DNA from: Micromonospora cathayae | GTDB lineage: Bacteria > Actinomycetota > Actinomycetes > Mycobacteriales > Micromonosporaceae | NCBI RefSeq assembly: GCF_028993575.1 | Contig: NZ_CP118615.1 | Coordinates: 5,113,001-5,177,000, forward strand | Direction of reading: 5' to 3' | Length of the DNA stretch: 64,000 nt | In this document: in pieces, positions 50,010 through 58,460 of the stretch | Numbering within the stretch: position 1 is the stretch's first letter | How the letters are laid out: each line of letters starts with the position of its first letter | Made by a program: the position numbers and the translations under genes | Notes under the pieces: generated by a model | Told to the model about the DNA's origin: nothing | Seen by the model: only the letters and a program-made list of their open reading frames with translations | Database searches by the model: none

Positions 50010-51724
50010 TGTCAGCGCTGAAGGTCGGTCCGGGACGACGGCTGCTGCGCCGCATCCCGGTACGCGTCCGGCACTACTGGAAACTGCTGGCCGGCTGCGT
50101 CGCGTTCGTCCTGGTCCTGACGGTGCTGTTCAGCACCGTCCGGGTGCAGCCGTACGTGACGAGCAGCAGCGACGTCAGCGGCGACGACGTCACCCAGGAC
50201 ATCGTCGGCACCCGTGACCTGTTCGACCCGACCGTGGCCCACGACATCTCGGTGACCTTCCGGGACGCGGATTACCAGCGGATGCTGGACACCTACGCCA
50301 AGGACGGCGACAAGGAGTACGTCGAGGCCGACCTCACCATCGACGGCACCCGGATCCCGAGCGTCGGCGTCCGCCTCAAGGGCAACTCCACGCTGGGCGG
50401 ACTGACCCGCGACGGCGAGTCCATCGGGGGCTTCGGCGGCCGACGCGGCGGCCCGGACGGACCGGCGGGCGGCAACGGCCGACCGATGCTCCCCGATGCC
50501 GGCCAGGCCCCCGGCGGGGGCATGTTCCCCGGCGGTCGGGCCCCCGGCGGCGGCCAGGAACCGGGCGGGGACGCGCCGGACACCGGGGCGGGCAACCCCC
50601 GGGCCGGTGGCGGAATGACCCGGATGGCGCTCAAGGCCGAGGAGCCGGAAACCCTGCCGTGGCTCATCCGGTTCGACGAGTTCATCGACGGCCGCCGGTA
50701 CCAGGGACACCGGGAGATCGCCGTCCGGGTCGGCGGCATCGGCGGCGGGTCGACGGTACTCAACGAGGCGCTGTCCCTCACCCTCCTGGACACGCTCGGC
50801 GAGACCGCCCCGGGGTACGCGTACGCCAGTTTCACGGTCAACGACCGGCCGACCACCGCACGCCTCGTGGTGGAGCACCCGGGCGAGAGCCTGGCCGACG
50901 GTCTCGGCGGATCCGGCGTGCTCTACAAGTCGCTGGCCACCGGCCAGTTCACCGACCAGGGCGACGACCCGACCGACTACCAGGACGACTTCAACCAGAT
51001 CACCAAGAAGGGCAGCCAGGACCTCCAGCCCGTCATCGACCTGGTCAGATGGGTCAACAGCAGCAGTGACGCCGAGTTCGACGCCGATCTCGCCGACCAT
51101 GTGGACGTCGAGTCCCTCGCCCGCTACGTGGCGTTGCAGAACCTGCTGCTGAACTTCGACGACATGGCCGGCCCGGGACGCAACTACTACCTCTGGTACG
51201 ACCTGGGGACCAAGAAGTTCACCGTCGTCGGTTGGGACTACAACCTCACCTTCAGCGGCGACGCCACGCAGGGACCACACGACAGGATCAGCATGGGCTT
51301 TCCCGGCGGCATGCAGCTCCCCGAAGGCATGCAGCTCCCCGAGGGCATGCAGCTCCCCGAAGGGATGCAGTTCCCCGAGGGCATGGAACTGCCCGAAGGG
51401 ATGAGACCGCCGGGCGAGGCGGGTGCCGGGGATGGCGGCGAGCAGGCCGGGGGCCCCCGGGGCGCAATGGGCGGCCACAAACTCAAGGACCGCTTCCTCG
51501 CCAGCGAGACGTTCAAGCCCGTGTACGAGAACGCGTACCGCGAGCTGTACCAGGCGATCTACGGCACCGGAACGGCATTGGAAAAACTGGATGGCATCAC
51601 CAAGGTTCTCGGCACCGTCGACGGGCACGACGAGAAATCCGTCACCAGCGAGGCGGGCCAACTGCGCACGCTGATCCAGCAGCGTACGTCGCACCTCGCC
51701 GACGACGAGGTGGTCAAGGGCTGA
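50006..51724 (+). CDS. CotH-type kinase family protein with GMQLPE repeats
   Basis: A 572-residue protein with an N-terminal anchor (LLAGCVAFVLVLTVLFSTV) and an outer CotH-like domain: ADLTIDGTRIPSVGVRLKG, PWLIRFDEFIDGRRYQGHRE, NYYLWYDLGTKKFTVVGWDY and the metal-loop-like DYNLTFSG. Two low-complexity inserts are present: a Gly/Pro/Asn stretch (residues 140-205) and tandem GMQLPE blocks (residues 435-470). CotH proteins are atypical protein kinases of spore coat proteins. GTG 50006 overlaps the DUF4956 stop; ATG 50009 is an alternative. Confidence 0.85.
   Translation: MMSALKVGPGRRLLRRIPVRVRHYWKLLAGCVAFVLVLTVLFSTVRVQPYVTSSSDVSGDDVTQDIVGTRDLFDPTVAHDISVTFRDADYQRMLDTYAKDGDKEYVEADLTIDGTRIPSVGVRLKGNSTLGGLTRDGESIGGFGGRRGGPDGPAGGNGRPMLPDAGQAPGGGMFPGGRAPGGGQEPGGDAPDTGAGNPRAGGGMTRMALKAEEPETLPWLIRFDEFIDGRRYQGHREIAVRVGGIGGGSTVLNEALSLTLLDTLGETAPGYAYASFTVNDRPTTARLVVEHPGESLADGLGGSGVLYKSLATGQFTDQGDDPTDYQDDFNQITKKGSQDLQPVIDLVRWVNSSSDAEFDADLADHVDVESLARYVALQNLLLNFDDMAGPGRNYYLWYDLGTKKFTVVGWDYNLTFSGDATQGPHDRISMGFPGGMQLPEGMQLPEGMQLPEGMQFPEGMELPEGMRPPGEAGAGDGGEQAGGPRGAMGGHKLKDRFLASETFKPVYENAYRELYQAIYGTGTALEKLDGITKVLGTVDGHDEKSVTSEAGQLRTLIQQRTSHLADDEVVKG
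51308..51415 (+). repeat. 18-bp tandem repeat in the CotH-type gene
   Basis: Five good copies and one decayed copy of an 18-bp unit coding Gly-Met-Gln-Leu-Pro-Glu. The first three copies are almost identical, the later ones have drifted. Confidence 0.85.
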
Positions 51725-51733
51725 CCGGCCGGC

Positions 51734-51776
51734 GGTGGCCCGGGTACCCGACGTCGAGGTCGGGAACCGGGCCACC
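51734..51776. terminator. Bidirectional hairpin terminator
   Basis: Outer 10-bp stem (GGTGGCCCGG at 51734-51743 with 51767-51776) and inner 6-bp stem (CCCGAC at 51747-51752 with 51759-51764) between the converging CotH and oxidase genes. Confidence 0.65.
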
Positions 51777-51790
51777 GTTCGTCCGGCGGG

Positions 51791-52744
51791 TCACCGTCCG
51801 GCCAGCGCCAGCGCGCAGACCTCGTCGGCGCAGCCCCAGGACAGCGTCATGCCCGCGCCACCGTGACCGTAGGCGTGCACCAGCCGGCCGCCCGGCCGGT
51901 TCTCCGCCTCGACACGCGGCCCGCCCTCGCGGCCGGGCCGCAGACCGATCCGCTCGCCGAGCACCGGCGCGACGGCGAGTTCGGGCACCAGGGCCAGGCA
52001 GCGGCGCAGGATGCCGGCCCGCAGTTCCGGGTCGGGGTCCAGGTCGGCCCGGCCGGGCTGGTAGCTCCCGCCGAGCACCACGTCCCGGCTGCGCGGATGC
52101 ACGTACGCGGTGCCGTCCGGGTGCTCCTCGTCGCGGACCGACTCGTCCAGGCCGGGGTTGGCGACCAGCACGATCTGACCACGGATCGGCAGGACGGTCG
52201 GGTCCCCGCACAGCGCGCCGGCGGCCAGGCCGGCGGCGTTGACCACGACCGGAGCCTCGGCGAAGAGGTCGTCGAGTCGGTCGACCCGCCGGTGCGTCAC
52301 CTGGCCGCCGCCGTCGACCACGCGCTGCCGCAGCCAGTCGAGGTAGGTCGTCATCTCGGCGAGCGGGGCGACGAAACGCAGCTCGCGGGCGTACGGCGCG
52401 GTGCCGTCCCGGACGGTGACGTCCCCGGCGGCCGCCGCCCACCAGGGCAGCCCGTCCCCGGCCCGGCGCTGCAGCATCCGGGTACGTCGCAGCAGCACCC
52501 CCGGCACGCCGTCGCCCGCCTGGCGGCGGAACTCCTGGTAGGTGACCGTCGCCCAGTCCAGCACCCGGGGGTCGGCGTCGGTGTGGGTCGGGTACCAGAC
52601 CGCCGCGGCCACCGTCGAGACGAGCCGTTCCGGCGGGTCGGCGGTGAGCACGGTGACGCGCGCGCCCCGCTCCTGCAACCGCACCGCCGCCGTCAACCCG
52701 ACGACGCCGGCCCCCACCACGATGACGTCAGCCACCATCCGCAT
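51791..52744 (-). CDS. FAD-dependent D-amino acid oxidase-type enzyme
   Basis: A 317-residue flavoprotein of the DAO family. DVIVVGAGVVGLTAAVRLQ is the FAD loop; VNAAGLAAGALCGD, RGQIVLVANPGLDES, VVLGGSYQPG and YGHGGAGMTLSWGCA are DAO signatures, with the tyrosine and arginine of the active-site region (YVHPRSRDVVLGG, RIGLRPGRE) visible. ATG 52744 has GGAGGA 6 nt upstream. It would deaminate a D-amino acid; which one is not shown. Confidence 0.88.
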   Translation of the reverse strand: MRMVADVIVVGAGVVGLTAAVRLQERGARVTVLTADPPERLVSTVAAAVWYPTHTDADPRVLDWATVTYQEFRRQAGDGVPGVLLRRTRMLQRRAGDGLPWWAAAAGDVTVRDGTAPYARELRFVAPLAEMTTYLDWLRQRVVDGGGQVTHRRVDRLDDLFAEAPVVVNAAGLAAGALCGDPTVLPIRGQIVLVANPGLDESVRDEEHPDGTAYVHPRSRDVVLGGSYQPGRADLDPDPELRAGILRRCLALVPELAVAPVLGERIGLRPGREGGPRVEAENRPGGRLVHAYGHGGAGMTLSWGCADEVCALALAGR

Positions 52745-52828
52745 CCCCCTTCCTCCGCTCCCGCATCCTGCCAGCGGACGGGGCGGGCGTCGGTCGGCTT
52801 CCCGACACCGACCGGCCGGTGTGGACGG

Positions 52829-53593
52829 TCAGCCGGTCGGCTGCTCCGACCGGTACCGGGTGATCCAGGCGCGGTTCAGGTCGTCGGCCTGCCGCCGGTG
52901 GACGGGGGTGACGGTGCGGTCGGCCGGCAGCGTCAGGCCGAGGTGGTCCAGGATGCCGAGGGTGACGCCGGTCAGGTCGACGGCCAGGTCCTCGTAGCGC
53001 ACCCGGTACGGCTGGACGCCGTGCGCGGCGTACCACGCCTCCCAGGCCGCATTGTGCGCACCGATGGTGTCGACGAGGTGCCGGATCTGCCCGGCGTCGT
53101 AGGTGGGGGTGCGGTCGTTGCCCCGGGAGCCGCTGATCTCGCCGTTGCCGCCGTCGTACCAGACCCCGGTCTGCTCGGCGCGGGCCCAGGACACCGCCTG
53201 CGCGACCACGTCGTCGCGGGTCAGGTGGACGAAGCGGGTCCGGCCGAAGGCCCGTTCCAGCAGCCGGAGGTCCCGGCCGGCGAGGTCGGGGTGGACGGTG
53301 CCGAGCCGGTCGACGAGGTGGTCCAGGGTGCCCCACATCAGTTTCGCCCCGAACACACCGTTGCCGGTGCGGCCGGCCGCGAGGGCGGCCCGGACGAAGT
53401 CCGCGTAGTCGATGCGACCGTCGGCGGTACGGGCCACCCGCCACCGCTGCGCCCAGGACGGCTCGTCCGGCACCCGGAAGTACGCCTGCGGGCGACCGGC
53501 CACCCCGGTGGACTCGAGCAGCCCGAGCAGCACGGAACTGCCGGTGCGGGGGACGCCGCAGACGAAGTACGCATCGACCGCTGCCGTCGTCAT
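52829..53593 (-). CDS. Stf0-type sulfotransferase
   Basis: A 254-residue PAPS-dependent sulfotransferase. YFVCGVPRTGSSVLLGLLES is the 5'-phosphosulfate loop. GAKLMWGTLDHLVD and FVHLTRDDVVAQAVSWARA correspond to the 3'-phosphate binding part, and GVWYDGGNGE to the catalytic region of Stf0, the trehalose 2-sulfotransferase family of mycobacteria. The acceptor in this organism is unknown. It stands alone between the oxidase and the GH42 gene. Confidence 0.87.
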   Translation of the reverse strand: MTTAAVDAYFVCGVPRTGSSVLLGLLESTGVAGRPQAYFRVPDEPSWAQRWRVARTADGRIDYADFVRAALAAGRTGNGVFGAKLMWGTLDHLVDRLGTVHPDLAGRDLRLLERAFGRTRFVHLTRDDVVAQAVSWARAEQTGVWYDGGNGEISGSRGNDRTPTYDAGQIRHLVDTIGAHNAAWEAWYAAHGVQPYRVRYEDLAVDLTGVTLGILDHLGLTLPADRTVTPVHRRQADDLNRAWITRYRSEQPTG

Positions 53594-53641
53594 GGGTTCA
53601 CCCTACGTGCGGCCGCCAGCGCGTATCCGGCTCGCCCGGGG

Positions 53642-55666
53642 TCACCCGGCGGCGGGTTCCCGGAGTACGGCGACCTGCCCGGCGGGCAGGGTGAGCACAT
53701 CCTCGACCATCGTGCCGGTGAGCAGCTCGGTGCCGGTCGCCGGGACCTGCTGCGCGCGGTCGGTGTGGTTGAACAGGAACAGCCAGCTCGCCCCGGGGGC
53801 GCGACGGCGGACCGCCTCGACGCCTTCGGGCGCGCCGGGGCAGGTGGGTGCGACCCCGGCCGCCCGGGTCACGTCGGTGAGCAGCGCCCGGTGGGTCGCC
53901 GCGTCGGGGCGGGTGGAGACGTACCAGGCGACGCCGTCGCCGTACCGGTGGCGGGTCACCGCGGGCCGCCCGGCCAGCACCCCGGCGGCGTACCGGTGGA
54001 CCGGGGCGGCCCCGGCCAGGTGGACGGTCTCGGACCAGAACCGGCCGGTGCCGCCGCCGGTCAGCGGGATCCGGTCGTCGTCGGTGAGCGGGTGGAACTC
54101 CTCGACCCGGATGCCGAGCACGTCCCGGAACGCGCCGGGGTAGCCGCCGAGCCGGATCCGGGCGTGTTCGTCGGCGATCCCGCTGAGGTAGCTCACCAGC
54201 AGGTGGCCGCCGCCTTCGACGTAGGACCGGACCCAGTCGGCGGTGGCGTCGGAGGCGAGGTAGAGGGCGGGCAGCACCAGCAGCGGGTACCGGTCCAGCG
54301 GGTCGCCGGGGACGACCGGGTCGCAGGCGTACCCGGCCCGCCAGAGCGCCCGGTGCGCGGCGGCGACCTCCTCGTGGTGGTGGAGCCGGTCGGTGGGCAG
54401 GCCGCGCTGCTGGAGGGCCCAGCCGCTGGCGGCGTCCCAGCCGACGGCGACCGGGGCGTCGACGGTGCCGGCGTCGGCCTCGGCGATCCGTTCCAGCATC
54501 CCGCCCAGCTCGACCGCCTCGCGGAAGACCCGGCTGTCCGGCCCGGCGTGCGGCACCAGCGCCGAGTGGAAGAGTTCCGCGCCGCCGCGCGGGGCCCGCC
54601 ACTGGAAGTACATCGCGCCCCGGGAGCCCCGGGCGACGTGCGCGAGGCTGTGCCGCGCCATCCGGCCCGGTTCCCGGGTGTGCATCCGGCCGGGGGTGTA
54701 GATGAGGTTGGGCGCGCTCTCCATCAGCAGCCAGGCGTCCGGCCGTCCGCCGGGGTCCGGGCCGGTGCGGTGGTACGCGCCGTGCCGGGCCCAGCCCCGG
54801 GCCAGGTCGGCGGCGAGCGCGGTCTGTTCCTCCGCCTCGGGGCCGGCGGCGGACGGGTAGTGGTCGATGGCGACCAGGTCGACCTCGCGGGCCCAGCGGG
54901 CGTGGTCGACCGGCACCCAGTCGCCGAGGACGTAGTTGGTGGTGACCGGCACCGCCGGGTTCGCGGCCCGCAGCAGCTCACGCTGCTCGGTGTACGCGGC
55001 CAGCAGTTCGTCGGACCAGTAGCGGCGGAAGTCGAGCACCTGGGTCGGGTTGGGCAGGTACTGGGTGGCCCGGGGGGTGCCGACCTGCGCCCAGTCGGAG
55101 TAGTGCTGGCTCCAGAAGCTGGTGGTCCAGGCGTCGTTGAGGCCGGCCAGGTCGCCGTGCCGGTCGCGCAGCCAGCGCCGGAAGCCGGCGTCGGCGTGCG
55201 GGCAGTGGCAGGTGGTGCCGTACTCGTTGTGCACGTGCCACAGGGCCAGCGCCGGGTGGTGGGCGTACCGGTCGGCGAGCACGCCGGTGATCCGGCGGGC
55301 GGCGGCCCGGTAGGCGGGCGCGGCGGCGCAGTAGGTGTCCCGGCTGCCGTGGCGCAGCCGGACCCCGTCGGCGGTGACCGGCAGCGCGTCCGGGTGGGCC
55401 AGGCTGAACCAGGGCGGCGGGGACGCGGTGGGGGTGGCGAGCGCGACCCGGATGCCGCCGTCATGCAGCAGGTCGAGCACCTGGTCGAGCCAGCCGAGGT
55501 CGCACCGGCCGGGGGCGGGTTCGAGCCGGGACCAGGCGAACACCCCGACGGTGACCAGGGTGACCCGGGCCTGCCGCATCAGCGCGACGTCCTGCCGCCA
55601 GACCTCGACCGGCCACTGCTCCGGGTTGTAGTCCCCGCCGTAGCAGAGCCGACCGTCGACCAGCAT
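53642..55666 (-). CDS. GH42 beta-galactosidase
   Basis: A 674-residue glycoside hydrolase of family 42. YGGDYNPEQWPVEVWRQDV is the typical N-terminus, ALWHVHNEYGTTCHCP carries the acid/base Glu148 and WLLMESAPN the nucleophile Glu316. The trimerisation and C-terminal beta domains follow. A Cys-rich loop (CHCPHADAGF) may bind zinc as in other GH42 enzymes. No signal peptide, so it acts inside on imported oligosaccharides. It is divergent from GH31 with 163 bp between the starts. Confidence 0.93.
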   Translation of the reverse strand: MLVDGRLCYGGDYNPEQWPVEVWRQDVALMRQARVTLVTVGVFAWSRLEPAPGRCDLGWLDQVLDLLHDGGIRVALATPTASPPPWFSLAHPDALPVTADGVRLRHGSRDTYCAAAPAYRAAARRITGVLADRYAHHPALALWHVHNEYGTTCHCPHADAGFRRWLRDRHGDLAGLNDAWTTSFWSQHYSDWAQVGTPRATQYLPNPTQVLDFRRYWSDELLAAYTEQRELLRAANPAVPVTTNYVLGDWVPVDHARWAREVDLVAIDHYPSAAGPEAEEQTALAADLARGWARHGAYHRTGPDPGGRPDAWLLMESAPNLIYTPGRMHTREPGRMARHSLAHVARGSRGAMYFQWRAPRGGAELFHSALVPHAGPDSRVFREAVELGGMLERIAEADAGTVDAPVAVGWDAASGWALQQRGLPTDRLHHHEEVAAAHRALWRAGYACDPVVPGDPLDRYPLLVLPALYLASDATADWVRSYVEGGGHLLVSYLSGIADEHARIRLGGYPGAFRDVLGIRVEEFHPLTDDDRIPLTGGGTGRFWSETVHLAGAAPVHRYAAGVLAGRPAVTRHRYGDGVAWYVSTRPDAATHRALLTDVTRAAGVAPTCPGAPEGVEAVRRRAPGASWLFLFNHTDRAQQVPATGTELLTGTMVEDVLTLPAGQVAVLREPAAG

Positions 55667-55680
55667 GCCGCACCCCCGCC

Positions 55681-55703
55681 AATTTTGTTTGGGACGCAGC
55701 TAA
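55681..55703. promoter_or_regulatory. ROK-type operator candidate A (GH42 side)
   Basis: On the minus strand TTAG, ten bases, AACAAAATT. It lies just upstream of the GH42 start and matches the two sites listed at 55771 and 58270. Confidence 0.5.
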
Positions 55704-55770
55704 ATTATGGCCGCCACCTCGGCATGTCAACGCGGCCCTGCTGTGTGATCAAGGCACTGCTCGTTGACAC

Positions 55771-55795
55771 TTAGTTGGGTATCCAAAGAAACTAG
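55771..55795 (+). promoter_or_regulatory. ROK-type operator candidate B (GH31 side)
   Basis: TTAG, eleven bases, AAGAAACTAG. It begins one base after a TTGACA element (55764-55769), so bound repressor would cover the GH31 promoter. Confidence 0.5.
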
Positions 55796-55829
55796 GAGGG
55801 TTGCCGATCCGGGAACCGAGGAGAGACCC

Positions 55830-58169
55830 ATGCCGTACCGCCCCCCGCTGGTTCCGTACGAGACCTTCGTGGCCGACCCGCCCGACCTGCCGGTCCGGGC
55901 GGCCGGCGACGACGGCCCCGCCGTGGTCGGCCGGGCCGAGGTGGTCGAGACCGACGCCCACGGGGTGACCCTGAAGAGCGCCACCTCCGACGGGGGTTCG
56001 CTGGTCGTCCGGGTCGAGTCCGCCGGTGACGGGGTCATCCGGGTACGCCTCGCCGAGGACCCGCAGGCCCGCAGCCGCTCCGCCCGGATCCTGCCCCTGG
56101 TCACCCCGGACCCCTGGCCGGCCCGGATCGAGGCCGACGGCAACCGGGTACGCGTCGACGCCGGCACGCTGGTCGCCGAGATCCGGCTCGACCCGTGGCA
56201 CCTGCGGTTCCTCACCCCGGACGGCCGGGTGCTGCTCGAACAGGACGGCGGCACCCAGGACATCAGCGGGCGCTGGCGCACCCTCCCGTTCGGCCGGTCC
56301 CGGGCCGACGGTCAGCCGGCCGCCTGGCACGAGAGCTTCGTCGCCCCCGGTGACGAACGGTTCGTCGGGTTCGGGGAGAAGTTCACCCCGCTGGACAAGC
56401 GCGGGCAGCGGGCGCTGATGTGGAACTTCGACGCCTTCGGCAGCGAGTCGGACCGGTCCCACAAGTGCGTGCCGTTCTACCAGTCCAACCGGGGCTACGG
56501 CGTGCTGGTCGACAGCGGCCTGCCGGTGGAGTTCGACGTCTGCCAGTCCACCCACAGCAGCGTGCAGATCCTGGTCCCGGACGACGTGCTCGACTACTAC
56601 GTGCTGGCCGGCCCGACCCCGACCGAGATCCTGGAGCGGTTCGACCGGCTCACCGGCCGGCCCTACCTGCCGCCGAAGTGGGCGTTCGGCTCGTGGATCT
56701 CCTCCGGGTTCTACCCGGACAGTCAGCAGCAGGTGCTGGAGCGGGCCCGCCGGATCCGGGAGCGCGGCATCCCCTGCGACGTGCTGCACCTGGACTGCTA
56801 CTGGCAGGTCGACGGCCGCTGGTCGGACATGCAGTGGGACGCCGAGCAGTTCCCCGACCCGGCCGGCATGCTGGACACCCTGGCCGGGCAGGGGTTCCGG
56901 GTCTGCCTCTGGATCAACCCGTACATCTCGGCCGACAGCCCGCTGTTCGCCGAGGCGGCAGCGGACGGGTACTTCCTGACCCGCGCCGACGGCAGCGCGT
57001 ACGTCGCCGACGTGTGGCACGGCAGCCACGCGGCCAGCGCCATCGTCGACTTCACCAACCCGGCGGCCACCGAGTGGTTCACCGGCCTGCTCCGGCCGCT
57101 GCTGGAACAGGGCGTCGCGGTGTTCAAGACCGACTTCGCCGAGGGCGTGCCGGCCGACGCGGTGGCGGCCAACGGGATGACCGGCGTCGAGCTGCACAAC
57201 GTGTACGCGCTGCTGTTCAACGACGCGGTGTCGCAGGTGACCCGGGAGGTGGCCGGGCACGACACGGTCTGGGCCCGGTCGTCCTTCCTCGGCGGCCAGC
57301 GGCACGCCGCCCAGTGGAGCGGGGACGTCAACGCCACCTGGCCGGCGCTGGCCAGCACCATGCGCGGCGGGCTGTCGCACGGGCTGTCCGGCATTCCGTT
57401 CTGGAGCCACGACACCGGCGGCTTCCACGGCACGCCGGTGCCCGACCTGTACGTCCGGTGGACCCAGTTCGGCGCGTTCTCCCCACTGGTCCGGCTGCAC
57501 GGCACCACCAGCCGGCTGCCCTGGGACTTCCCGGCCGAGGCCGAACGGGACGCGGTGGCCGCGTTGCGGCTGCGCTACCGGCTGCTGCCCTACCTGTACT
57601 CGGCAGCGGCACGGGCGGCCGCAACCGGTGCGCCGATGATGCGCGCCCTGCTGGTCGACACCCCGGACGACCCGACCGCCTGGACCCGGGACCTGGAGTA
57701 CCGGATCGGCACCGACCTGCTGGTCGCCCCGATGTACGACCCGACCGGACAGCGGACGGTCTACCTGCCGGAGGGGGACTCCTGGGTGGACGCCGGCACC
57801 GGCGCGGTGCACCCCGGCGGGCGGCACGTGCACGTCACGGTTCCGCTGGAGCGGACGCCGCTGTTCGTCCGGTACGGGACGCTGCTGCCGGTCGGGCCGC
57901 CGGCCGACCGGATCGCCGACGGCCCTTTCACCGATGTGACCGTGGTGAGCTGGGGCGGCGTGACCGCCCGCACGGTGGTGCACGACGTCGACGGGGACAC
58001 CGTGATCGAGGCGGTCCGCGAGGGGGACACGCTCCGGGTCACCAGCGACGGGCCGCTGCGCCTGCGCGGGATCGCGCTGGCCGCGGTGGCCGGGGCCGAC
58101 GCCCCGACCACGGTGCTGCTCGACGGTGTGCCGGTGCCGGCGACGCCGTTCGACGGCCTGTTCGACTGA
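55830..58169 (+). CDS. GH31 alpha-xylosidase/alpha-glucosidase
   Basis: A 779-residue GH31 enzyme of the YicI type. FVGFGEKFTPLDKRGQRALM is the N-terminal active-site loop, VFKTDFAEG holds nucleophile Asp435 (KTDF as in alpha-xylosidases) and QWSGDVNATW the acid/base Asp499. No signal peptide, so it is intracellular and would remove alpha-xylose or glucose from imported oligosaccharides such as those of xyloglucan. ATG 55830 follows GAGGAGAG; upstream open frame is ignored because the fold and ribosome site are here. Confidence 0.93.
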   Translation: MPYRPPLVPYETFVADPPDLPVRAAGDDGPAVVGRAEVVETDAHGVTLKSATSDGGSLVVRVESAGDGVIRVRLAEDPQARSRSARILPLVTPDPWPARIEADGNRVRVDAGTLVAEIRLDPWHLRFLTPDGRVLLEQDGGTQDISGRWRTLPFGRSRADGQPAAWHESFVAPGDERFVGFGEKFTPLDKRGQRALMWNFDAFGSESDRSHKCVPFYQSNRGYGVLVDSGLPVEFDVCQSTHSSVQILVPDDVLDYYVLAGPTPTEILERFDRLTGRPYLPPKWAFGSWISSGFYPDSQQQVLERARRIRERGIPCDVLHLDCYWQVDGRWSDMQWDAEQFPDPAGMLDTLAGQGFRVCLWINPYISADSPLFAEAAADGYFLTRADGSAYVADVWHGSHAASAIVDFTNPAATEWFTGLLRPLLEQGVAVFKTDFAEGVPADAVAANGMTGVELHNVYALLFNDAVSQVTREVAGHDTVWARSSFLGGQRHAAQWSGDVNATWPALASTMRGGLSHGLSGIPFWSHDTGGFHGTPVPDLYVRWTQFGAFSPLVRLHGTTSRLPWDFPAEAERDAVAALRLRYRLLPYLYSAAARAAATGAPMMRALLVDTPDDPTAWTRDLEYRIGTDLLVAPMYDPTGQRTVYLPEGDSWVDAGTGAVHPGGRHVHVTVPLERTPLFVRYGTLLPVGPPADRIADGPFTDVTVVSWGGVTARTVVHDVDGDTVIEAVREGDTLRVTSDGPLRLRGIALAAVAGADAPTTVLLDGVPVPATPFDGLFD

Positions 58170-58183
58170 ACCGTCCGGCCCGT

Positions 58184-58216
58184 CCGGCGTCCCGGGTCAC
58201 GCATCCGGGGCGCCGG
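58184..58216 (+). terminator. Hairpin terminator after GH31
   Basis: A 12-bp stem with one wobble pair (58184-58195 with 58205-58216) and a 9-nt loop, 14 bp after the stop codon. Confidence 0.6.
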
Positions 58217-58269
58217 GCAGGTTGCCGGGCCGGACGGCTTGCAAAGCAGAACGGCCCGGATAGGATTAG

Positions 58270-58294
58270 TTAGTCTTCAAACCGAACAAAATAA
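58270..58294 (+). promoter_or_regulatory. ROK-type operator candidate C (autoregulatory)
   Basis: TTAG, eleven bases, AACAAAATAA in the A/T-rich leader of the ROK gene. It shares half-sites and spacing with candidates A and B. Confidence 0.5.
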
Positions 58295-58460
58295 CCGACA
58301 GCCTCCGGGCCTCACCACCGACGGCGGGCGGGTCGCCCGACCGGGCGTCCCGGAGGCGCGCCGATCAGAGTCGACGGCGTCGGTGCGGCATGATGAGGAC
58401 GCGATCACCACACCCCCGGCGGCACCGGGCGGGGAATGTCGGCGCAGGGAGCGGAGAACG

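Noticed and set aside
51863..55774. A 1303-codon plus-strand frame across the oxidase, sulfotransferase and GH42 genes
   Set aside because: It lies antisense to three genes with clear catalytic motifs and has no recognisable domain.
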